Origin: Letharia columbiana
Taxonomy: Eukaryota > Ascomycota > Lecanoromycetes > Lecanorales > Parmeliaceae
DNA: 64,000 nt
Direction: 5' to 3'
Assembly: GCF_014066305.1 (NCBI RefSeq)
Contig: NW_023501037.1
Location: 806,001-870,000, forward strand
This document shows, piece after piece, positions 1 through 10,149 of this stretch (position 1 is the stretch's first letter; every line of letters begins with the position of its first letter). A model generated the notes under the pieces. The model saw nothing but the letters and a program-made list of their open reading frames with translations, did not search any database and was not told the origin of the DNA. Both the position numbers and the translations under genes were made by a program.

Positions 1-683
1 GAGAAGGTAAGCTCGCCCATGACGTCGAATGCAAACATCTGCAACCAGGTGCCTAAGTTACAAATGTCTCCAGTCTGCGCGAAACGCTTGTCTAGCTGGG
101 CGAAGAAGAAGGAAATGGTCGTGTCAACGTAGGGCTCAAAGGACATGAGATTGCTCATCGTGTAGATGCCCGCAATTGGTCTTTTGAGCATTCGGTGCAT
201 ATTCTCATCCTGTGTCGTGAAGATGGTTTGTACTGGTTTGCCTTTGGCGTAGAATACGATGACATGGTAGAAGTCAGACTAAAGGTGATAATCAGAGAGA
301 CCACTTCGTCTACCCTGGTGTTGGATTGGCGCCGTCCTTACCTTGGTGAACTTTCCAGTGAAGCTATATAGAGTTGGGATCTCGGCCGGGTCGCCAACCG
401 AGACCATGTTCGGTCCGAAGCGTACCAATTTTCCATACTTTCGATGCAGATCGATGTGTATGTCGTGCGCTCGGTTAGACAGAACCCATGATACGCGAGG
501 AAGATTCGAAAACGCGGCGAGGAAGGGCCCTGGGATTTGCTGGAGGAGGATGTAAGAATAGAAAGACCAGAGAGAGACAATGAAGAGGCTGAGAACAGGG
601 ATAAAGAGGACATTGGATGGGAACGCGTCGAAAACTCTATGAAGAGCAATGCCTGCAGCCATCTGCTTAATGACAGCAGACAT
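1..683 (-). CDS. cytochrome P450, N-terminal part (runs off left edge)
   Basis: Two exons are visible: 683 to 342 and 278 to 1, with a 63-bp intron (279-341, GTAAGG..TTTAG) in phase 0. They give about 206 residues of a protein that is normally about 500. Residues 24-47 form a hydrophobic membrane anchor, followed by the proline-rich hinge PGP at 51-53, then KYGKLVRFGPNMVSVGDP, typical of fungal P450s of the pisatin demethylase/benzoate hydroxylase-like group. Exon 2 continues with a C-helix-like stretch (ENMHRMLKRP) and FAFDVMGELTF. The heme-cysteine loop lies outside the window, so catalytic integrity cannot be judged. It would be a haem monooxygenase on the endoplasmic reticulum; the substrate is unknown. 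The ATG at 683 is chosen because it precedes the anchor. The RIP-mutated block begins about 440 bp upstream, yet the visible coding part shows no RIP damage. Confidence 0.9.
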
Positions 684-1121
684 TCATGAATGACGGACGA
701 TGGTAGACAGAAGGATACAACCAAAGGAACGTGCGACGGAAATGATCTATCTGCAGTGATTCGTACAGACCCAGCTGTGCTTGTCTCCCCAATCACCATG
801 TCCTCGGGCCCCAAGCATCCGAGGGCGGACCCGAGTTCCAAATCTTCATTTCAGCCCAGACCCACAAGGGACAGAAGACTTCCTGTCGTACATGTCACAA
901 ATGAATAATAATGCGGGTTCAGTGATTGATTCAGTGATAAATGATAGGTTTGGCAAATACAAGGAAGAGAATGAGGGGGGGGCGCATACCTTTTGCTCAT
1001 GGAAAGACTGGGCTCTTGCACTCGTTGAGGGAGTCGCAACGAAAAGGTGGATTAAATAATGGAGTGCGATGCAATACAGAATGAAGAAATGAGGCGCATC
1101 TGCTCCTCATTTGATCCAGTA
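684..1121. other. P450 upstream region
   Basis: This 438-bp stretch has normal base composition and lies between the P450 start codon and the inverted repeat that opens the AT-rich block. Several overlapping short reading frames on both strands show no family resemblance and look like chance. It contains the perfect inverted hexamer pair annotated separately at 802-824. Confidence 0.6.
802..824. promoter_or_regulatory. possible Zn2Cys6 regulator site, CCTCGG-N11-CCGAGG
   Basis: CCTCGG (802-807) and CCGAGG (819-824) form a perfect inverted repeat with an 11-bp spacer. It lies about 120 to 140 bp upstream of the P450 start codon. Fungal Zn2Cys6 cluster regulators bind paired CGG/CCG triplets with fixed spacing, so position and symmetry fit such a site. 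I did not find the same 6+11+6 arrangement upstream of the other genes, so a shared regulator is not supported. Confidence 0.35.
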
Positions 1122-1832
1122 GGGAGGTTTAGCAATTTTTTTAAAGGAAATGATTTAAAATAGAAACAGCCCTACCCTTCTACCGCTAACTCGATTAGAT
1201 AATATTATAAACTTCGATAAAATCTTTATCGAAGAGTTATAAATCTCTTTAAATTTTATTTATTTTTTTTCTTTTACTATATATATATATTATAAACTTC
1301 TTTAATAATAAGATCTTTATTATAATAATCTTTATAGTTATATTACTAGACTATTAAGCTATAATCGTTAATATATTATATTATAAATAGATAATTACTT
1401 ATAAAAAATAGAGAAATATTATATTCTTATAGTAAGAAGTATATATATATAAATAAGTTTTCGAAATACTAGAAAGAAATAAAGATATTAAACTAATTAA
1501 TAATATAAATTTTACGAGTTTCTCTATCGTAATAAAAGCTTTCGAATAATAAAATAACTGTTAAAATAAGATATCGAACGATTTTAATTCGTTTAAATAT
1601 ATATCGTCTTATATTCTTTTATAGAGACTTAATTAACTATAATCGACGTAGTAGATTCTTCTCTTATATACTTATTATAGTAATATATTATAATATAATA
1701 TTATCTAGATATATAATAACTTAACGTAGAATTATAAAGAGCTAAGCGATATTTTTAATAATAGTAGCCTTATTATCACTTAATTTCTTCGAAGTATTCT
1801 TCTTATTTATCTATTATTATCAGATCTAATAC

Positions 1833-2115
1833 TATTATAGGCCTTGACGCTACTTACACTAAGGCGCCGACATCGTATATATTATGTTAGAGTCTCTTTT
1901 AGAGTTCAATTTTAATAATATACCCCGTATACTTAGAGGCTTAACGAATATAGATTTACTTTATATACCTCGAAGTTTTAATATTTTTTAGAGATTAATT
2001 CTATTATTAAATATATTATTAAATCTTATAATAATACTACGTCTTTTATAATTTATATCCGCTAATTAATTATTAATAAACTATACTCTTATAATTCTAA
2101 TCTCTCTATCTTTTA
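1833..2115 (+). repeat. left LTR of the gypsy element
   Basis: 283 bp that align end to end with 8679-8961. It starts TATTATAGGCCTT and ends TTTTA, the ends expected if ancestral TG..CA became TA..TA by RIP. Differences from the right copy are mainly C/T and G/A. Confidence 0.8.
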
Positions 2116-3959
2116 AAGAAAAAGATCTATTATTATTATAATATCGAGTTTATCTTTAAATCGTATAGTAAAAAATAAAGATAATATCGAGAGCCGCTAT
2201 AGCGTCGATAATAAGTTTAAAAATTTCTTATTAATAAAAGATCTTACTATAAAATAACGTTTTATAATTATTAAGATCGAAAATTATTATTTAAAATAAG
2301 AATAAGAATTAATTATATTAGAGGTTTATAATCGCGAGCTTTATAACGTTAACTTATTATTTATAATTAACGAGAATTTACTTATATCGATTACTATTAT
2401 ATCTCTAACGAATATATTAATTAAGATAAAAATACTTCGTTTTAAAAGAATATATTCTTATAAGAGTATTAATAAGAAAGAGTATCTACGCTAATTCCGC
2501 GAAGTCGAAATTAAGTTTTTTATAAATTCTAAATATTTTACTATTAATTAAGTAAGAATTATTTATTATATATAATTTTTAAAAAATAATTTTAATACTT
2601 AATAATATAGATACTATTAAATCTATAATCTAAGAAATATAATTTTTAAATTCTTTAAATAGTTTCTACTTAATTTAATAGCGAATTTAATAAATTATTA
2701 TTTTCTTATTTATAAAAAGTAAAAAAAAACTAAATAACGCTTTAATTAGAAGATATTTATTTTTAAAATTTATCTAAAGAAGTTAGAGGCTTATTTATCT
2801 TTATTTTCTAAAAAATATTAAATTAATTTCTTCTTAATTAAATTTAAATTAAAGTTTAAAAATAAGATTTTAAGTATTAATAGTATATCGAAATAATAAG
2901 AAGAAATTCTTATTTAAGCTATTATATAGAAAAAGATTTTAAAATATATATACTTTAATAGCGATTCTTATTCGAAATCTTTAAAAAAATTTATTAAGAA
3001 TAAGTCTTTAGAGAATCGAATTTCGAAATTTAAATTAATTTCGAATAATAGCGTTAACGTAGCGCGTATTTATAATAATAATATAAAGTATAAAATTAAA
3101 TTCTTTAACTTTAATTATAAAAAGAATAATTATTTTTATTATAATAAATAGAATTATTAAATATCTAAATATTTAGATTTTAATAAATTATTTATTATTA
3201 ATATTAATATAATATTAATAAAAAAAGATTAAATCTTATAATTATTTTAAAAGCGAGGTAAGAATAATAATTAATAGAGATAATTTCTTTTATTCTTATA
3301 AAGAAGTAAATAAAGCTTTAAGATAAATAGAGATAATTTATTACTTTACTCGATATTAAAGCGTATATATTAATTTAATTTTATAAAAATTCGTAGTTTA
3401 ATAAAATTTAAAATCTTATAATATTATTTTATCGTAATTAAAAGCGCTAAGTAATTAAAGTATATATTATTATAACGCGTATTAGCTAGATTATTAATTA
3501 GTAAATAATTAAAGTTAAAGTAGAAAGTATAATATACTCTTTTATATTATTAATTAAAAAAATCTTAATATTATATTAAATATATTTAAATTAAATTAAT
3601 TATAAATATTATTAAATTTAGTAATAAAGTAATAGTAGTTTAAAATTAACGCTAATAAATTATAAATTAAAAAATTAATTAAATTTATCTAAACTATTAA
3701 ATAGAAGTTAAATATATTTATAATTATATATATTATAATAATATATAGCGAATTAGAAAATAGATATAATCTAAAGCTTTCTTAAAAGTTATTAGAGTTT
3801 AATAATATTTTTTTTAATAAAAAAGTAAAAATCTTATTTACGCTTAAGTAGAGAGATTATATTATTAAGATTAAAAGTAATAAAAAATCGCTATATAATT
3901 TTTTATATAATTTATTTTAAATGAAGTTAATAAAGCTATAACGCTATTTAAAAAACTTA

Positions 3960-4500
3960 TTTTAGAAAAATTAAATTTACTACTCGATATTCTTAGCTAA
4001 AATATTAATTCTTTTTATTTTTAAAAAGAATAGAGAGCTTTATCTTTATATTAATTATCGAAGTCTAAATATAATAATTATTAAAAATTAATACTTATTA
4101 TCTTTAATTATTAAGACTTTAAATTATTTATATAGCGTTAAAGTCTTTATAAAGCTAGATCTTAAGAATATCTATTATTAAATTTATATTAAAGAAGGTA
4201 ATAAATAAAAAATAGCGTTTCGTAATCGCTATAATTACTTCGAATATTTAATTATATCTTTTAAACTTATTAATATATTAATAACTTTTTAAATATATAT
4301 TAATAGAGCTTTTATAAATTTAATAAATATAATATATATAATATATTTAAATAATATTTTAATTTATAGTATTAATTTAGTAAAGTATTAGCGCTATATT
4401 AAGTAAATACTTAAGTATTTATATTAATTCTAATTATATACTAATTTAAAGAAATATTAATTCTATATTAAGCGAGTTAAGTTTTTAGAATTTATTATAT
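3960..4500 (+). pseudogene. gypsy reverse transcriptase relic
   Basis: Read in one plus-strand frame, the segment gives recognisable gypsy reverse-transcriptase blocks: a relic of the IDYR.LN motif (INYRSLN), then TIKN, KLDLKN, IKEGN, and a relic of the YLDDILIYS active site (YLNNILIYS near 4340-4372). There the catalytic Asp pair reads Asn-Asn, a G-to-A change typical of RIP. Stops interrupt the frame every 10 to 30 codons. Confidence 0.85.
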
Positions 4501-4749
4501 CTACTAAAGATATTATAATAAATTAAAAATATATCGCTATTATTAAGAAGTAATTAAAATTAAAAAGTTATTAAAATATATAAATCTTTTTAGACTTTAT
4601 TAATTTTTATTAATAATTTATTTATAATTATTTTAATATAGTAGTATTACTTATTAACTTACTTAAAGAAAATAAAAATAATAAGAAATTTAGATTATTA
4701 GAGTAAATAGATAACGCTAAACTAGCGTTTTAATAGCTTTAAAGCACTT

Positions 4750-5175
4750 TTATAATCGCGTTATTTCTATACTACTATAATCTAAATTTAAAATTATATC
4801 TTAAAATTAATACTTTTAACTTCGATATAAAAATTATACTTTTATAATCGAATAAAAATAATTATTAATAATTAATAATATTCTAATCTAAAAAAATAAT
4901 TTCTATAAAGTAAAATTATAAGACTTATAATTAAGAGCTACTCGCTATTATAGCGTTTATAAAATAATAATATTACTATCTAAAAGATAATACGTTTTAT
5001 ATTAAAATTTTAATAAATTATAATAATCTTAAAAACTTTATAAAATAAAAGAAATTAAATTTTAAATAAGCTTATTAGATATTAAAGTTAGCTATTTATA
5101 ACTTTAAGATTTTTTATTAAATAAATAAATTAAACTCTATTAACTCGCTATCGCGACGCTTTAATTATAAAAAAA
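4750..5175 (+). pseudogene. gypsy RNase H relic
   Basis: The plus-strand frame shows degraded RNase H landmarks after the reverse transcriptase: ILSQSNK, then ELLAIIASIKQ with YYLEGN, and RRFNYK at the end. These match the usual gypsy pattern of a DAS..G..LSQ start and an ELLAIV...W..YLEG block. It is interrupted by many stops. Confidence 0.75.
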
Positions 5176-5679
5176 TATTATTATTAAATATTAAATTTTT
5201 ATTAATATTATAAAATAAATTTATATTTTAAATTAGTAATAAATAATTATAAAGAAATAAAGAGATTATAATAGCGATAGCGCTTATATTCTATATTATC
5301 GATATTTAAATAATTATTTCTAAAAGAAAATCTAAAATCGTATAAGAGATTACTTATAATATATTTTAAAAATTAATAAAAATATTAATTTAAGATTTAT
5401 AAGTTTATAATAATTAAGTAAACTCTTTTCGAATTAATATTAATAAGTTAATAATTAAATATCGCGTATATAGTTAAATATAAATCTTAGATTTTAAGAA
5501 ATTATTAAGATATAATAATTATCTTTATATCTCTAGAGATAAAACCTTAAAAGAAGAGCTTATTAATAAATATTATAATAATTTATTATTTAAATACTTT
5601 AACGCTATAAAAATATATAAATTATTTATTTATAAATATTATTAAGATAAAAGCTTAAAGTAAGTTATTAACTATATTA

Positions 5680-6260
5680 AGATATATAATATTTATTAGC
5701 GAATTAAAACTTCGCGATATCGTCTATATAGCGAATTAAGTTCACTTCTTATTATTATTAAGTTATAAAAAAAAAAATTATAAACTTTATTATTAATTTA
5801 TTAGCGAGTAAATATAAAGATATTATTTATAATATTATTCTAATTATAATAAATCGATTTATAAAAATAATAAGATATATTTCTATATCTATTATAATCG
5901 ATATTATTTAACTAATAAAAGTATTTTATTTTAAAATAGTATATCGCTATAATATATTAAATAATATTATTAATAATAGAGACTCTATATTTATTAATAA
6001 CTTCTAATTTATTATTTACTTTTATTCTAAAATTAAGCGATATTTAAGTATTATCTTTTACTCGTAAATTAATAAATAAACTAAATATTAAAATTAGATA
6101 TTAAAATATTTCTTACGCGTATTTATTAATAATAAGTAAAACGTTTAAATAAAATAATTATTAATAATAAAGTTCGCTTATATAAATAATTAATATTTCT
6201 TTATTAAAACGATATCGTTCTTTCTAATATATAAATATTATTTTAAAATTTATTAGAAGA
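5680..6260 (+). pseudogene. gypsy integrase core relic
   Basis: Plus-strand frames show a degraded integrase: RIKTSRYRLYSEL near 5700, then a block about 110 codons later with the order of an integrase D..F.S.FW segment, and finally SDI.VLSFTRKLINKLN, the relic of the RLSTAFHPQTDGQTE motif near 6035-6090. It follows RNase H, as in Ty3/gypsy, and not the Ty1/copia order. Confidence 0.75.
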
Positions 6261-8678
6261 TTAAAAACGACTTTATTAAGAAGAAGATATTCGCTATAAA
6301 TAATAGAGTAAAGAAGTTATAAATATTAAGAAATAAGATAGTAAAGTACTTTTATAACGTTATTATAACTTAATTTAAGTATTATAATAAAATATATTAA
6401 TTTTAAAGCTATAAGATAAATAATTTAATAATATTAGCGATTAAGAATTTAAAGTAAAAATATTTAAATAAAAAATTATTTTATAAATTTATAAAATTAT
6501 TTTAAATTATAAATAAGATAAAAGCGTAGATATATCGCTTACTTTTACTCTTAATATATAGAATTTATAATATCTTTTATATATTATTATTTAAATTTTA
6601 TTATAATCGCGATTATAATAATATAGCGAATATTTTTATATAGATTCTTAAGCTTATTAATAACGATAAGCTTTAAAAGATTAAAAAAATTATTAATAAG
6701 ATTAAGTATAAAAAAGACGTTTAATATAAAATTAAATTAATTAATTAAAATAAAGAGTATAATTAATAACTATTAGATAATAAACTTATTAATATTAATA
6801 AATTAATTTAAGTTTATAAATAAGCGAGTAATAAATGAAAGTATTAAATAATAAATAATAAATCTCTTATTATTAAAGAGCTTAATTAATTATATAAATT
6901 AATAGCGAATAAGCGAAAGCGATAAAATAAGATATAATTATTAATTAGATTAGATATATTCTTAAATAATACTTATATTATACGCGTATTTCTTTATATT
7001 TACTATTATTAAGATATAAGTTAATAAAATAATTATATTATTTAACTATCTATTAAACTCTACTATAAAAAGAATTTATTATATTAAAATATATACTATT
7101 AATATAGATATATTTTTATCTAAAATAGCTATTAAAGAACTATCTAAGAATCTTATATTAGCGCTATTATTAAAAAAAGATCGCTATTTAAATATTCTTT
7201 ACTATCTTAATATTAAATCTCGAATTAAATTTATTAATTTAATTTTTTAACGAGGAGATAATTAAAGTATAGTCTTCGAGTTAATATTTATCGACGTTTA
7301 TTATATATCGATAAAAACTCTTAAGCTTCTTCTTTAGTAACTTATTTATTTCCTCTAACTTTATTATATACTTATTTACTATTATAAATTAATCTTAAAA
7401 ATTTATAATTATAATAGAAATAATCGAAGTTATCGCTATTATATATTTCTATAACTTATATTATTAAGTAATCTTTTTATTAAGCTTAACTCGTTAGCGA
7501 AATAACTTTTAAAACTATTTAACGCGACGATAGCGTTATATTAATTTTTTTATTTATATTTAAAAATATAAAGAAATTTTAATATAGCGATTAATATCGC
7601 GCTTTTCGATTTTATAATTATTATAAAGAGAAGACTTATCTTAAATATATAAATTATTATCTTAATAAAAATAAGTTTTATATAATAAATTAGATATTAG
7701 AATTTATTAGTAGATATATATATAAAGCGATAGTAATAAAAATAATTAAGAATTAGTAATCGCGTTTATAAGGCGACTATATACTTATTATTAAAGTTAT
7801 TATTATTATTAAAAAAGAGTATTATAAAATTATTAATCTACGTATTAATATAATTAATAATAATAAGATATTTATAATAAAGAGAAATAGATTATTAGTA
7901 TAATAAGATATATTATATTTATATTAGTATTAATATTAATATTATAATATTAAAATAAATACTTATAAGAGAGACGTTAGAAGTTATAAAGAATAAAAAT
8001 AAATAATTTAAAGAGAGTTTTTATATTCTCTATCGTAGTATTATTATTAGCGAATAATATTTAATAATATAAATAATAGCGATATAATAATATTTCGCTA
8101 TTATTTATAGAGCCGCGTTATCTAGCTATTATTATTATTTCTATTATTATTATTAATTAATAATTAAGAGTATTATCGCGAACGCGTCGCTTTATTAATT
8201 ACTCTCTTCGAATTTCTATAATAAAGATTATTATTACGTTATTTCGCTATAGATATAATATATTATAAAAATAACGTTATCTATAAAAAAACTCTTCTTT
8301 TTTTATTTATCTATTAAATTTTTTAAGATTTTATTATAAATTCTTAAATCTAATATTATTTATTATAGAGATTATTAATTAATATTATAAAAATATTAAT
8401 ATTAAGCGTATTAACTTATTATAAATTATTATTAATTAATATTATAGAAGTAATATTATTCTTAAAAATAATATTAATATTATTATATAATATATTAATA
8501 ACGCGTTTATAACGCGTAATAGTTAGTTTTATTATTTTATTAAAACGATATCGTAATAAATCGACTCTTTTCTCTTATTTTCTTATTAAGATTTAAAAGT
8601 TTTTTAATAAGCGTTTTATTTTTATTTAAGCGCTTAGAGATTAAAATCTAGAAGAAGAGATAATTATTAAATTTAATA

Positions 8679-8961
8679 TATTATAGGCCTTAGCGTTATT
8701 TATACTAAGACGCCGATATTATATATTCTACGTTAGAGTTTCTTTTAGAATTTAATTTTAATAATATATCTCGTATATTTAAAGGCTTAGCGAATATAGA
8801 TTTACTTCGTATATCTCGAAGTTTTAATATTTTTAGAAGATTAATTCTACTATTAAATATACTATTAAATCTTATAACGATACTACGTCTTTTATAGCCT
8901 ATACTCGCTAACTAATCGTTAGTAAACTACGCTCTTATAATTATAATTTTTTCTTCTCTTA
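8679..8961 (+). repeat. right LTR of the gypsy element
   Basis: 283 bp, equal in length to the left LTR at 1833-2115 and alignable without gaps. It starts TATTATAGGCCTTAGCG and ends CTCTTA. Confidence 0.8.
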
Positions 8962-8976
8962 TTTAATTAAGTACTT

Positions 8977-9355
8977 TAGCTAAGTAGCTAACTAAGTAAC
9001 TAACTAAGTAGTTAATTAAATAGATTAATATAAGATCGTAATAGAGAGTAGATCTATTATATTACTACTACTACTAACTATCTTCGTAATATTCTTCGCA
9101 TTTATCTACTATAATAATTTCTTCTCTTACTAAGTATTAAGCTAATATAAGATCGTAGAGAGTAGATTTATTATATTATTACTACTACTAATTATCTTTG
9201 TAATTCTCTTCGTAGTAATATATTATTTCTTTTTTTATAAAATATTAGATTAAGTAACTAGCTAAGTAAGCTAATTAAGTAAATTAATATAAGATTGTAG
9301 AGAGTAAAGCTATTATATTACTACTACTACTAATTATCTTTATAATATTCTTTTA
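8977..9355 (+). repeat. three imperfect tandem units of about 120-140 bp
   Basis: A block beginning TAATATAAGAT(C/T)GTA and containing TTATATTACTACTACTACTA recurs near 9024, 9141 and 9282. The spacers are rich in the short word CTAAGTAA. Part of the unit also occurs left of the gypsy element (about 1786-1822), which places the retrotransposon inside this repeat. Confidence 0.6.
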
Positions 9356-9374
9356 ATTTTATATATCTAAATAA

Positions 9375-9475
9375 GTAGTTACGTTAACGTCGTATAGAGT
9401 AACTTTATAATTAAATTACTTTTTTATATAAAATAGTAATTTAATTTATAGATAATCGACGAGGCTAATAACTAC
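9375..9475. repeat. 101-bp palindrome, MITE-like
   Basis: The segment starts GTAGTTACGTTAACGTCG and ends with the reverse complement of GTAGTTATTAGCCTCGTCG. The inner arms (AATTAAATTACT and AGTAATTTAATT) pair around a centre near 9425. It could be a short foldback transposon nested in the block. Confidence 0.55.
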
Positions 9476-9553
9476 TCTATATAATTAGCCTATTAAATTA
9501 TTACCCTTTTCATTTTGAATTATTCTTTTAAATTACATTGCTAAACCTCTCTA

Positions 9554-10149
9554 GTAGGTGTAGCCTGTTTAAGTATTACCGAGGACCCTGTCATGCAACT
9601 TGCATCGATTCAAAAGATCGACTTCACAACTACGAGTCTTCTTGGAAGAGATTTTCGCTTTGAAGAGCTAAATTGTACGGCTTTCTCGTATTTTGAGTTT
9701 CCAAAAAACCATCACGATTCGTAGCAAACTCAAGAACCAGCAAACCCCAGCAAGCATACGATAGCATTACGTAGAAAACAAGCTCGGTTCTTCAGAACTA
9801 TCAACCTACATGAAAGTTACAAACTCGATCAAAAGGTCTCTTCTTGTATAAATCATGCCTGACCCTTCCTGTCCGCTTCTTGAACCGCCTTTCCCTCCAT
9901 ACAAACTCCATGAATGAAATACAGGGATGCTTCTACATTTGGTTGATGACTGATGAATGAGTGGATATGGTTGAGAACACACCGGAAAGGAATCAAAGAT
10001 CCCCGCCATGCCCGCCCAAAAGCCTCAATTTACTCTCCTCTTTCCACCATTTTTGCCCTGGGATCTCGACACCTTTCAAAGCTTGCAAGTGTAGTATTGG
10101 ATACATTGCGTTGCCGCCTCTTGTGTCTTTCCAAGGGAGCCGTTGTCCA
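9554..10149. other. gene-free stretch downstream of the GMC oxidoreductase
   Basis: Normal GC content returns immediately after the TA at 9552-9553. Overlapping short reading frames between 9806 and 10218 are antisense to each other and to the last GMC exon and show no family features. I see nothing else here. Confidence 0.6.

Larger units (their letters stand above)
1833..8961 (+). mobile_element. Ty3/gypsy LTR retrotransposon, RIP-inactivated
   Basis: Two direct repeats of 283 bp flank an internal region of about 6.6 kb. The plus strand, read through many stop codons, still shows the pol order reverse transcriptase, RNase H, integrase, which defines Ty3/gypsy. Gag-like sequence with a relic of a zinc knuckle lies near 3110-3165. 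Stops and substitutions are almost all C-to-T or G-to-A, as expected from RIP, and no open frame remains. I could not find a convincing target-site duplication. About 1.4 kb between the end of pol (about 7260) and the right LTR has no recognisable content. Confidence 0.85.
1122..9551. mobile_element. AT-rich RIP-mutated block bounded by TA-flanked inverted repeats
   Basis: The block begins right after TA (1120-1121) with GGGAGGTTTAGCAAT and ends with the reverse complement of GAGAGGTTTAGCAAT right before TA (9552-9553), 14 of 15 bases matching. The similarity continues more loosely for about 35 further bases. TA flanks and short inverted ends resemble Tc1/mariner-type insertion. Removing the gypsy element at 1833-8961 leaves about 1.3 kb of host element (1122-1832 plus 8962-9551). 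No transposase is readable there, so it may be a non-autonomous element that later received the retrotransposon. Family assignment is open. Confidence 0.6.

Noticed and set aside
338..841. 167-codon minus-strand frame overlapping the P450 start
   Set aside because: It is an alternative-frame shadow of the P450 exon, whose own frame carries clear family motifs and a matching splice site.
1828..8966. Target-site duplication of the gypsy element
   Set aside because: The five bases before the left LTR (AATAC) and after the right LTR (TTTAA) do not match, even allowing for RIP-type changes, so I do not claim one.
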